Source: Luscinia megarhynchos
Taxonomy: Eukaryota > Chordata > Aves > Passeriformes > Turdidae
Direction of reading: 5' to 3'
DNA length: 64,000 bases
NCBI GenBank assembly: GCA_034336665.1
Contig: CM067570.1
Coordinates: forward strand, 13,685,502-13,749,501
Part shown: in pieces, positions 1-11,560 of the stretch
Numbering within the stretch: the first letter of the stretch is position 1
Layout: every line of letters begins with the position of its first letter
Translations under genes and position numbers: made by a program
Notes under the pieces: generated by a model
What the model was told of the DNA's origin: nothing
What the model saw: only the letters and a program-made list of their open reading frames with translations
Databases searched by the model: none

Positions 1-2299
1 TGCACCATGATAAATCTAGAAAAATTAATTTGTTTTGCACCAACATAACTGAGATGAAAACTTACCTCTGTATAGCTATTACCATCTGACACCAGTCTTG
101 CTCCTCAAGCCTCCTTGTAGGTTTTTTTTTAATGGGATTGGAGGATAAAATTCCAGGCTACTTGTACAAATGCAAATGGAGCTTTTACCCAGTGAATTTT
201 GCACACAATTTCTACAGGCCTCTAGTCCAGTTTTTTCTGTCTCTAATCCTGACCCATAAACCGACAAACCATGATTGATAACCATAAACTGGATCCACAC
301 CCAACCCAGGCAAAACTCCATGTATTCCCAGCACCCTCCCATGTAAAAGGTAAAAGGGCCACACCCCCTGCTCACTTCCCAAGCAGGTTTGCAGCATTGC
401 AGGTTTTCTTTAAGACAAGAAGGGACAATCTATGAAGAAAAATGTTTAAACAGAAAATTCCTGTATGGGGAGCAAAAGGACAAATAAATACTGTGACTAC
501 CAAGAATCTGTTTTGATTTTCTGGATTCTGCAAAATACTTGACCCCAACGTCTTCAGCTTTTTTATTTTAAGACCCTTTTTTTTTTTTTTTTAAATTTTG
601 TGGCTGTGGGTGTACTCACTGCTTTGCATCACAGTACCACAAGCTCCAAAATATGCAACAAACACCACTAGGCTTTATTAAACCAGGCTGTTCCTCACAA
701 TCAAAGGCTGACTTTGTGGAATAGTATGTGCTGGATTTATTGGAATCTGAGATAATTTTTCAAGAAATCATGAGTCTCCATGTCAGAGTTCTGACCTGGA
801 AAATCTGTAGAGCATGACATCAGCAGTTATCTGCCTGTAATATTTTACTTTTTGCAGTAATATCCAAACCTGTCATATTTCTATGGGATGAAGCTCTCAA
901 TAAAAGGAAGCAGGTTCAATCATAAAGTAAGGGAAAGCACACTTTTAAGAACACTATTTACATAATGGGTCAGAAGAAAGTAAACAACACCCAGACATGA
1001 TAGACAGTTCTGGTTTGAAGCTAAACCAGCTGCAAAGGGACATGTCATCACTCAGGGATTTTTATGCCTCTGTATTTATTTCTCTATTTACAGGGTAAGG
1101 GAATTGGCAGCCATTCTAGGAAAGCTCCCACTGCCCATCTCTTCACACATGCTCTGTGACTAAATGAAATATTTTCTGTTGCCATGACATGGGTCCTTTT
1201 TATATTTGTCCTGCCATTTGCATCCGCACGCAACAAATTATGCTGACCAGTTAAATACAAAATAATAAAAGGGAAAGTAGGGAAACAAGGGTTTCACATG
1301 TGTCCTCATCTCTAGCTATTTGAATGCTGAGTGGCTACCAAAAAGAAGAGGACTTGGAAGTTTAGATGTTTCTAAGTTAACTAATAAAAAAACCACAGAG
1401 ATTTCAGAGCAGCAGGATGTGTGAAGGGCTTTTGATGCACAACACCATCTTGAGGCAGCTCACAAAATACCTGGAGGGGGGCAGCAACTCCAGGTGGCTT
1501 TAACCCTTGTATTCACATAATTTTGGATTGTTACACTATCCCCATTTCCCGTGCTCAAGCTCATTATGTAAATTTGCCCATTTCACAATAGATCAGGTCT
1601 CTATACCTTTATTTGAGCCAAAGCTGTCAAACCCCAAAAAAACTGAGCATTAATAATTTGCATCATAAAAGTCTACTTTTCATCTAGATAACTGAGCTGG
1701 CCAAGAATGCATGATTTAAAAGAATCAACCATTTTTTAAAATCAGATACATAGACAAATTCAGTAATAAGTTTACACTGAAGAGGTTCATGCAAAGATAA
1801 CACTTCTGAGATGTTTAGGACACAACTATTAGGGTCGATGTCTGCTTCTCAGGATTATGTTGACCAATATGTTTAAGGTATATGTCATATCATATATATA
1901 GTTTATACACCTCATAAGATGTATCTCAGGAAGTGCTTGAGAGCCATTTCATGTGTTGGCACTGAATGCCAGAGTAACCCACAGGAGCTGAAGAAAATCA
2001 ATACAAAAGGCAAGGAATTATCCCCAAGAGTTCTGCTTTCTGCATTCTCCACATGTCCCTGATATTGAAGAAGGATTCCCATAATGCAGAAGTCATTGCA
2101 GTATATTTCTCTCACCTGGCCATTGTTTCTGAGGGAAGTCTACCACACAGCAGCAAAATTCATCCTCAAGTTTCTGTGGTGAAATATGTCTTTTACTGCC
2201 ACAGTCTCACAGCTGACTCATGCAGCATAATCAAGCCCTAAAGCAATTAAGCTACTTTGGCCTTTGTAAGGCAGTTTAAGAGACAGATCCATTTCAGCA
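1..2299. other. Unique AT-rich non-coding DNA
   Basis: No gene is visible. Open frames are short (98 codons at most), overlap on both strands and lack protein-like composition. A run of 16 T lies at 577-592. A perfect POU octamer, ATTTGCAT, lies at 1216-1223 beside a small CpG-containing patch (CATCCGCACGCAAC), which hints at a short regulatory element. No transposon could be recognised. Confidence 0.6.
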
Positions 2300-2720
2300 C
2301 AATTCAAACAGCACAAAGAAAAGCTTTTATTATCCTGATTTATTGAGTTTTTCCATTTCTCTTTTATTTAAGTCCAATGTCCTGCATTCAATTTAATGAC
2401 AATGATTCTGTAAAGCATTAAAATACCCTATGACTATTAAAGGAACATTTATTGAGGTCTAATAAGAAACAAATCAACTTTTCATTTAAGTGCCTCAAAA
2501 ATAACCCAAGCAACAAATGGCTGATTATATATTTAATGGCACTGTAACTTATACTGTACCAACAGAAAAAGCTTTTGCATTTCCAATTTAACACTATTGC
2601 ATGTCATCATCATTAGGGAAAATGTTTATTGTTATTCTAATTGGAAGCAGCAAGTTAAAATCCATCTTCATTTAAAAGCAAATAATGCTGCTCAAATGCT
2701 TTAATAAGTATATATAACTC
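2300..2720. promoter_or_regulatory. Possible conserved non-coding element
   Basis: An AT-rich but non-repetitive block with many homeodomain-like cores (CAATTTAATGAC, TTCTAATTGG, CATCATTAGG) and no open frame of note. This texture is typical of conserved non-coding elements in vertebrate gene deserts. Conservation itself cannot be seen from one sequence, so this is only a composition-based suggestion. Confidence 0.25.
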
Positions 2721-4935
2721 CTGGCTATAATGCAAGGCTCATTTCAGGAAAAGGCTGCCCCAGTTGGAAAAGTATGGCCCAAATTCTGACTTCAGACTTG
2801 TACACTCTTGCACCTACAGAAGGAATAATGAAAATAATATTTCCAGTGGTAGAATCCAACTTTTATCCTTAGTCTTGGAAAAACTACATTTTAGAGTGTC
2901 TCATTAAACAAGTTGATTGTTGAAACTGTTCTTGTGTTTTCATTTCAATTTTATGTGCCATATTTTTTTTATTTATCCACTGTGTAACTTTCATAAACTT
3001 TGCAAACAAGACAAAATCACAAAACTTCTTTTTGCTAATCTGTGAAAAATTCAAGAGACCAAGAAAGGCAACTATAGAAACAAACCCTTATGGTTCATTC
3101 AGTTGTGAAGGAAAGAAATAAATTGTTAGATTATTTCAATCTCTGTTCCCCCAAAATAAAGAAAAATTGAAAACATTTTCAGTGGAAGTTAAAATTTTTA
3201 AAGATTATCTTTTATTAAATTTAAAAAATGCAGCATGAAGAAATTTAGTAGCTGGCAGCAAAAAATGTCAATAGAAAGAAGGAGTTTAAAATCTTATTCT
3301 GTTGTCTTGACTTCACTCTGACCTGGGTGACTAACATGTTTTATTTTAGATGACATGGGATTATTTCTCTGTATTGTGTTTCTGGCTCAGTTTGTTCCTG
3401 CAATTGGGTCCTTAAGTCCAACCTGCAGTACCAAGAACCAATGCAATAGAAGCTTCATCCAGAGGTATCTTTCAGGCACCCCCTCACACACCTCCCCCTG
3501 GCATCTCATGACAAACCAGAGTTTTAGGCAAAAAGCAAAAGCCACAATTATTGAGCAGAATAGGAAAGAGAGAGGTGCAGGCTTTGTAAATCACTTTATA
3601 AATCAGACCCCAGGGCTGTCCATCACTGTGCTGTCCAGGACACAGATGCATTTCCCACTGCTGAGGTCCTTCTGTGGATTCAAACCCCATGGAGGGTTTC
3701 TCCTGGGGAAGGTCTTCCAGCTCAGGTCTAAGGGCTCTCTAAACATTTTAATTTTTCATGACAGTTTTTTGTTTTTCATGATAGATAATTTGTGCTTTTC
3801 TTGCAAAGCTACAGTAATGGACAGGTGAGGTGATGGCAGCCACTCTCTGCAAACAGCAGAGATAAACTGTCTGTGGCATCTGTGGTACCATGATGGCAGC
3901 TAACTAGCCCCTCACTGCTCCTGGCTTGCAGCTCCTGCATTTCCTCTCTTCAGTCCATTTCATTTCAAAAAAGTTCAGAGTAAATTTATTTTATATAAAT
4001 CTACAACTGGCTCTAAGGACAGGTAGATCTTTGGGTGTGATTCACTGAGAAGCTTATTTTCTTTTTTTAAGAATTGATTTAGCTACCAAAGCAAAGGCTA
4101 AGACATTTATTGAACCAGTTAAATGATTTAAAAATAGGGAACTGAGTGTTTGAACCATCAACAGGCATCAGCACTGAGATTAAAACTGCAAGAAGGGAAG
4201 GACTTTATTTAATTATATATTTTTTAGAAGCCCATGTGAAGTTATTTACACTTGAGACAAAGATTAAAGATGCTGTGAAATTTACTGTCCCTGCACTTAA
4301 CTGGGGAGCGTGGCAGAGTGGAGTCCTGGCGTGAGTGCTGCCACTTCTGACACCCTGTTTGCTTGCTAGTATGAAATACGTTCAGACACTGAAGGAATAT
4401 TTGTAAAGCTTTTTGGGAAGGATATCAAATCATTCTGTTGTTTATTCAGTGAAGCTTAAGCACATCACCCTTGAGGTTATTCTGTGTCTTGCTTACACAT
4501 CTTGACTTTCCCACACCTTTCCTTTGCAAAATGTCTCCCATAAAAGACTTCAATTTACCTTCAGCATTCAAACAACTTTGCACCATTTCACTATCCAGTA
4601 ATGTAAATTATTCAATTCATTAATAAGATTAAAAGCCATAAAAGTGGACACTTGTAGTTTTCTACAGTCTGCATTTGTTGCATAAAGACATATTTATAGA
4701 GTCTAGGGAAAATAAGCAGGCAGTGGTCCATGTGATTCCTGCTGTCCTTCTGATCACATTTTATTTGCTATTGACCTCCTATACTGTCCTGTTTCATTTC
4801 TGTCATTCACCTGTTGCATTCTCTTTGTCTGTCAACTTGAAAACTTACAGGATCAAAAATCTTTGTTTTCATGATTCTGTATCATAATCAAGTCACTAGC
4901 AGCATCCCCTTGTGGATATACATTTACTGCAGTTA
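2721..4935. other. Non-coding DNA with one exon-like segment
   Basis: No confirmed gene. A 157-codon frame (3355-3828, plus) starts just after a splice-acceptor-like TTTTATTTTAG (AG at 3348-3349). Its first residues look like a signal peptide (MGLFLCIVFLAQFVPAIGS). A donor-like AGAGGTATCT could end an exon at 3464. The rest of the frame resembles no family I know. Chance is the default reading. Nothing else stands out up to the tandem array. Confidence 0.4.
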
Positions 4936-5089
4936 TTATATCTTATATCTTATATCTTATATCTTATATCTTATATCTTATGCATTATATATTATATATT
5001 ATATATTATATATTATATATTATATATTATATATTATATATTATACATTATATATTATATATTATATATTATATATTATATATTATATA
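4936..5089. repeat. Heptanucleotide tandem array (TTATATN)22
   Basis: The block is exactly 22 units of 7 bp with no phase slip: six TTATATC, one TTATGCA, eight TTATATA, one TTATACA, then six TTATATA. Three 7-bp units make 21 bp, and some frames have no stop, so artefactual open frames (repeating I-Y-Y-I-L-Y) run through it. The clean switch from the C-ending to the A-ending unit shows that two variant units were amplified separately. Confidence 0.97.
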
Positions 5090-7090
5090 TTTATCCTTTT
5101 TTCAACATGGTCTAATTTTTCAGGAATTACAGTTGATTTAGAAGGTCTGGTGTCTGAATGCCTTCATGAGCTATTGTAAAAATCCTGATCACCAAAGGAA
5201 AGAAAGACCAAGCACTCTTTGAGTTAAAAAAAGAGAGAGACTTTTAGAGACTGCAAGCTGAATGTTTTGCTTTAGAAAGAATGCGTTTAAAAGCACATCT
5301 GCTCCAGACATTTCAAGTTTGAGCCCTGCCTTATTTCAGAATAATCCTCTTTTCCACACAGAGCATTACATTATAACTAAAATGCAATCAACAGAAAGAC
5401 AGATAGCATTTAATATAAAAGATGGTACATCACAATAAGCAGCACACTGAAGCAAATTCAAATATTAATTTAAGGTGGATCTATTAGTGTCAGGGGGGAG
5501 AGGGGAAGGGGGGTGTTTCTGGTTATTTGTTAACACTGTCTTACTTCCCAGTGGTGATATACCCTGTATTGATGAGATTACAGAAACACCACCCCTCGCT
5601 TGATTTCAGATAACCACATCCACTTCCCATAAAGCACATAATTAACTGAGGAGGCAATACTTCTTAATTAAAACTGCCTGAAATTAATCAAACACTGGTT
5701 TGCAAGGTTTGAAGAATGCTCCTTGGTTTTGCTGTTACTTCCTTGCCTGCTCAGAGGAAGCTCAAGTGCCCCATGCCCTGGTGTCATGGCACAGGAGGTG
5801 CTGCAGGATGTGCTCACATTCCTGGCACAGTCAGGGTGGCTTCATTTGCAGCCTGGGATGACAAACTCTCCAAGTCCTTCTCCCCAGCAGACAGCAAGCA
5901 AGGAAGAGACTGCAGAACAATACTAAATACTAAAACAATACTACATTTTCAGTATTGAGGGTTATTCTGGCCTCTTCTTTTCTTTCTAAAACCAGAGGCT
6001 GTTTCTCGAAAAGGACAGAGCTCTGCTCCTGCCTCCTCAGTAGGTGCAGGGGAGCCCCACTGCAGGTAGAACAGGGCAGGTCTGTGAGGATGCACAGGAG
6101 CTTTTCCTGGGAAAAGCAGCCTAGAAGACACCCTGAGCAGGCTGCAGCAATGGCACAGGAAAGGGGAACAGTTCAGAAACTCCCTCTGCTCTGGGCTGGG
6201 CCAGGGCAGCCCCTCCCTCCTCTCTGAACCTCAGCATCCTCTGTGCTCTCCTGCATGGCTCTCAGGATGGCTCAGGGCTGCACTGTGCCACAGCAAATGT
6301 ACATCACAGGGGCAGGGAGGGCCATCCCATGGGGGAAGACTCAGTACCAGCAATTCCACATCTAAGGGCTCTGAAGATGCCCTTGTGGGAATCAAAAAGA
6401 AAGATCAAAGGCAGGCCTGAACAAGGAATAGCACTCTCTGAAGTTACTACTTTCATTGTTACTTTTGTGCTTCATAGACTAGTACATCACAGGGGTTTTT
6501 TCATTCCTTCTTTTTTTCCTTGGTGATGTTCTTTCATCTTATTTGATGGATCTTCCCCTAGTTGTTCCATTTCTTTTTATCTCTTGAAACACAGCTCAGG
6601 GCTACATTGTTTTCTCCTGTTAAGGTGGTACCACGAACCTTCTTGCTGTAGCATGGCACGACCCCACACTGACAGCTCTGAGAACAAAGCCCTGCTCGGG
6701 CGGTGAGCTCAGTCCCCAGGGCTCCACACCTGCAGAGCTCAGCTGGCCTGGCTGAGGACTTACACCCTTCAGGGGGGACAAGGACAGGGTGAGAAGCTGC
6801 TGAGAGGGAGAGACAGACAGTACCCCGAGCTGAAGTTGAGTATGTGTCATAGCACTCTTTAATTACACATGAAATTTGGTCCCTGAGCTCAGTAAGGGCA
6901 TTTACTATTAGCTGGCATTGGAGGTACTGGTATCTTCAGGAGTTCAGTGGTATAAGGACTAGAACAAAATAGAATAACAATATATGCACTGAATTCACAA
7001 AAAAATACATTTCTCCAGGACAGAGAATTGACTCCCAATAAACTATTTCAGAAGGAGGACAATGAAATATTCCAGAATAAAAAGCTATTA
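5090..7090. other. Unique non-coding DNA
   Basis: No gene. 5720-6850 is more GC-rich and gives several overlapping open frames of 60-90 codons on both strands, none protein-like. A G-rich purine tract (5493-5513, runs of six, four and six G) lies inside the block described separately at 5440-5710. No transposon was recognised. Confidence 0.55.
5440..5710. promoter_or_regulatory. Possible conserved non-coding element
   Basis: Non-repetitive block with ATTA/TTAATTA-type cores (AATATTAATTTAAGG, CATAATTAACTGAGG, TTCTTAATTAAAACTG, GAAATTAATCAAAC) next to the G-rich tract at 5493-5513. Dense homeodomain-like sites without an open frame fit a developmental enhancer, but this is composition only. 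Confidence 0.22.
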
Positions 7091-7175
7091 CTTAAAAAAT
7101 AAAAAATTAAAAATATATATATATACATACATTACATATTTATAATATTATAATCTTGCCCATTTATATATAGAA
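7091..7175. repeat. AT-rich low-complexity tract
   Basis: A-rich sequence running into short (AT)n, then TTTATAATATTATAATC and TTTATATATAG. It has no regular long unit. It is probably a decayed microsatellite. Confidence 0.8.
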
Positions 7176-8660
7176 AAACACTTACTCCTCCCTGGAAAAC
7201 AGTTCAGGAGGTGTGGCATAATAGAGTGGTGTTAGCAGTGTAGGCACTGTGCTGGGACATGTTCCCAAGCCCTGCCAAGCTGTGGCAGGGAAATGAGGTT
7301 GCAAATTGGCATTGCAAAAGGCATCTGCCAGGTCCAGACTCCAGAGAGGCAAGAAATGGGGGCACTGAACTCCTTCAGACAGTTCTACTTCCCTTTTAGA
7401 AAGTGTTATTGCTGAGTTTACTCCATAGACAGTCAAATTATCATTCTGCTTTTCTTTTGCCTTCTTTCTCCAGCTGTCTTTGCTCTCTCAATGCAGAGGA
7501 TTGTTTTTCCCATACACATAGACAAACTTTACATTTTTCTTGAGGGGAAGGTCATAGGTAATCACTGATTCCCCTCTACTGTGGAAGAAGCACCAAGGAA
7601 TTTTGGCCAACGATGGGATCATATGCACCTACAGGCAGAAATCCTTGAACTACAAAACAGGTACAACATGACTGTTAGCTCCTTTTTTCACATGGTGAGC
7701 AGAGGCACAGGTGAGTTAGAGTGAGAGCCATGAGCAGAAGATCCCACAGCCTGGTCCCTATAAGCAGCACTGTGGATTCTTCCCTCTTCAAAGAAAAAAA
7801 ACCCAAAAAACCAGCCCTCTGGAGGGGGCTGAACCTTTCCATTAGCAGCCAGTGGCCATCACTGCCAAAAACACCATTCCTCATACTCCCTTAAACAGCA
7901 TCTTTTCAGTCATGCTTCTGAGAAGTGAGAAGCAAAGCACTGGCCCTGCCTGCCGGGGAGGAGATGCCCCCACTTTGTCACAGACTCCCTTAGAAATGTC
8001 ACAAATATTTGTTTCTGTATTAACACCTTTTGGAAACAAGGACCTTCATCTACAGGCCAACACCTTGCACATTTTTGAGTACTCAGTCATAAAATAACAA
8101 AAGAAGAGCATGAGAGGGCCATTTTAAAGCCTTTTTTTAACCTAAGGGGAGCTTGCACCATCTGTCCAGCTGGCAGGTTTGCTGAGGAGACACACCCATG
8201 GTTTGTCAGCTGGGTCACACACAAACACTTGTGAATCCAATCCACAAATGGGACACTTCTCTCTTGTGCCAAAGGTACTCATTATTTAATTGAAGATAAA
8301 ACAGAGATTATCCACATCTGTAGTCATAGTTTCTAACAGCCACCAGGTTCCCCACAAGGTGCCTGTGCTTCAGGGTATGGAAGACAAACATTTAATGAGC
8401 TTTACATTTCCAGTACATGAAAAGCCAGAAGTCAGTACAATGTACAGCAGTTGAGTGGGAGAGCCTTAAGAGAGTGTTGGGCATCCCATTTGTGTTTCCA
8501 CCAAGATTTTCTTCTTCAGTTCATAAGAAGTAGTGGTGTCCATGATGATTTTCTTGAACTTGGTTTTAGAGGTGTTTTGTTTAATAGAAGACATTCCCCA
8601 ATTCTTGCATTCCACATGTAAATGGAAGTGTCTACAGACATGCTTCTTTACTTTTTACAG
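7176..8660. other. Unique non-coding DNA
   Basis: I see no gene, transposon or regular repeat. Short overlapping open frames occur on both strands without protein-like composition. Confidence 0.55.
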
Positions 8661-8864
8661 GAAAAGGCTCCTCTCTAATTCAGAAATTCTGTCTTTATTT
8701 TGTTGGCCCTTCTCCACGTCCAGCAGCTGTGATGATGAAGACCCCCAGAACTGTGTCCCTCTCCTTCCTGAGATTTCAAATGGATCTCAAAGCAGTATTT
8801 CCACTGTAGAGGCAAATAGGCTCTTGGCTTCACCACTTATTTTCAGGAACAGAAGAATCCTCAG
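8661..8864 (+). other. Exon-like open segment (unproven)
   Basis: A pyrimidine-rich acceptor (TTCTTTACTTTTTACAG, ending 8660) is followed by 204 nt open in one frame, then a near-consensus donor (CAG|GTGAAG, GT at 8865-8866). The length is a multiple of three, so both ends have the same phase. The middle reads SSSCDDEDPQNCVPLLPE, then a serine-rich stretch. The frame closes at TGA right after the donor, as expected if splicing occurred there. I recognise no family and see no partner exons. A chance cryptic exon is more likely than a gene. Confidence 0.18.
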
Positions 8865-11492
8865 GTGAAGGAACCAATGCCTTTACTGCAAGAGATACCG
8901 TTCAAGCTTTCTGCAGGGAGCCAAACTGGAGTATAATGATTCCATTGAAAAGTACCACAGAGAAAAGAGGATGGAGTAATGCAAGAGAAATGAAGACTGA
9001 AAGCAGAATCTGACATTTCATCTTGCATTATAGTCCATGGGACAGAAGGCACAAATACAGTAAATTACCTGTAAGAGTCTCTTCTTCCTAGAATGAATGA
9101 CTTCAAAGGCTCTAGGAATACAATGAAATGAATGAAAGATTCTCCCTTTCTGTCTTTAGAGGACTGAGTAATAACTTACATGCTTCCTTGTACAGCAATG
9201 CTTTAGTCAATATTTATACAACAATGCAGCAAAGGAGCTTCAAATGTGTTCCCTATTTGATAATAAATAAAGATGGCATTCAGATTTCTAGTTGCCTTTA
9301 AAACTGTCCAATCTCCTATTTTTATGTGATTTCAGCCTGAGTAATTTAGAAAGCTTGCCCCAAAAATTTAAGGTCTCAAAGCATAGGGAGAGGAATTTGA
9401 AAAGTAAAAGAAAATGTACATTTGTGTGATGTAACAAAATATGGCACATTCAGACACTAAGGTCAAAATTCAGGGACAAATCTTAATTCATGTCCGTGTT
9501 GCTGATTATGTGTAATAAATACAAAGGTGGTGACTGCAGTTGCTACTGTGAGAAAAGTTTCCAGTCTTTCATTCTTTCTGAGAGCCTTGAATTCACCAGT
9601 TTCAAGAAAATCCCAGAGTTTCTTCTGCTTCTCTTCTCAGTTCCCAGTTTGTGCTACAGCAGTAGGTTACATTTGGATATGACAGTCATGGCTGTGGGAA
9701 CAGAAAAGCACAGAACTCCTCTATTGTACTTCATCAGTTTACACCAGTCTTCTGTTTTTCAATTATATGTTCATTCCTCCACCAAATCATTGACTTAATC
9801 TGTAATCTCAAGTGTTTGAACTTCTGGAATAACACACATATTAATCTGCTCTGAAAGGTGTACTTATTACCATTTATATTATAATGCAGTGTACTGTTCC
9901 CTTCATCATTACATGCTATCTAACATTCACCTCAGGTCTTCCACCTCTTTTTGTTTTGCCCATAATACCTCAGTGAATTAACTACCAGAAATTTCACAAC
10001 ACTTCTCCCCTCTCCAAATCACTCATTGAATCTCATTGCATCCCTCAGAAGTGAATAAAACCACTTACATCCCAACAAAAGTATTTCTTATGTTACTGTT
10101 CTTTGACAGAAACAGATAAATCCATTCTATTTCTCTTCTGAGACCTAAATTACATTTAAAACTAAGGGAAGGGATCAATAAAAGTCAGCAACCCAACTTG
10201 AAAAGGCTGAAGTTGGACAAACTTCAGACCAATCCTGCAGAGCTACCACATGCAGGACAGCCCAGGATCAGGGCACTGTAATCCAAATCAATCTTGATTT
10301 ACAGGAGCTGGGTATTAGACCATGAAGCATCAGCCCATCCTATCACAACAGCATGGTTTTCCACCTCACCAGCTGTGCTGCTGACCTTCAGACCACGCAC
10401 GCCACCACATTAGCTGAGGAACTACATTATCAATCACTGCAATAATAATTGCAGCAGTCAGTGACACTCTCCCTGACTTTATTTAGATTCATTGCTGGTG
10501 GATCTGTGTGACCCAGGGTCTCCTTCCCCAATGAACATATCACTGCTGTTATCTTTCCTTTGTTCATTCATGAGTTTGATTAATGTACACATTTCTTTGA
10601 AAAATGTGTTTAAAAAGCCAGAAAAAGCAGATTTTTGCCTTGTTCTGTTTAAGGTAGTTAGTTCCTTCTGGGCAGATAATAGACAATTAAACCCCCCCAG
10701 CATGAGTTGGCCTTTACCAAAGCAATGGGTGTGTAGCAGACTCCAGCAGGAAGCAGCTGCAGCAGCAAGGCAATAGCCACCCTGGTCTGTGCAGCTGGTC
10801 CTGCCCTGCACCACAATGAACTGTCTGTCTGAGCTGAGCATCTCTGGCTCCAGCATCTCAGATGCTCAGGTACCATCTGGACTCCACTGCCAGCAGCCCA
10901 GAGAGATTTGTTAGTCAGTGCCTCCACTCCTTTAAATCCTTCCTCCATCTCTCCAAACTGGTGACTTCGGCTTCCTTCATTACCTTACTTCTCTAAGAAC
11001 TATTGATTTTTAATAGCATGGTGTTTCCACCTGATTGACAGAGTGACAGTGACAGCAGAGAGAGGAGAGCAGAAATGGCAACAAAGTTTACAGCCTAACC
11101 CAAAGTGCATCAAACTTTATAGAAAATAACCCATGGTCTCCAGCAGGCTCTGGCTCAGGTCTGAGAGGCAGAAAGGGTTCTTGTAGCCATGAGTTAGTTT
11201 GAGCTTATCTTGTATGGCATCCAGCTGGACCTGTATCTCAACAAAGCAGTAAGCAGCTCAGCCTGTTCAGGGCTCTGAGAACTCAGACTCCTCTACAGCC
11301 ATGGGAGAAAAGAAATATCAGCACACCTAAAATGAGGTTAAAGGCAGCCACAGGCCACAGGTAGAAAATGGAGCCAGGACCTAAAATTGGTGTGTGTCAG
11401 GATGCATAAATCAATCCTCCCTTCCACCACACACCACTTGGAGTCCATCTAAAACCAGAAGAAATTGCTTCTCTCTCTGGCCCAGCATCTTC
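8865..11492. other. Unique non-coding DNA
   Basis: No gene. The longest frames, 125 codons minus (10479-10856) and 102 plus (9490-9798), overlap other frames and have no recognisable motif. A perfect short hairpin at 10834-10869 is listed separately. Confidence 0.55.
10834..10869. other. Short perfect inverted repeat
   Basis: CTGAGCATCT (10834-10843) and its exact reverse complement AGATGCTCAG (10860-10869) are separated by 16 nt. A 10-bp stem is too short for a typical pre-miRNA, and no helix extension is evident. Probably incidental. Confidence 0.6.
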
Positions 11493-11560
11493 TCTGTGAC
11501 ATTTGTGCTCCTGAGCCTCAATTTTCCTGCATAATGAAGAGGATCTTAATCAGATATTTC
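11493..11560 (+). mobile_element. Possible MIR-like SINE relic
   Basis: TGTGAC, then CCTGAGCCTCAATTTTCCTG, then ATAATGAAGAGGATCTTAAT follows the order of the conserved MIR 3' half (TGTGACC, CCTCAGTTTCCTCATCTG, AATGAGGATAATAAT). Old MIR fragments do persist in bird genomes. The match is short and judged by eye. Confidence 0.35.

Noticed and set aside
4871..5179. Overlapping 102- and 67-codon hydrophobic frames
   Set aside because: Mostly translation of the 7-bp array, not a membrane protein.
10140..10300. Possible further CR1/L3 relic around GAAAAGGCTGAAG
   Set aside because: Only one short landmark; neighbouring blocks are not colinear.
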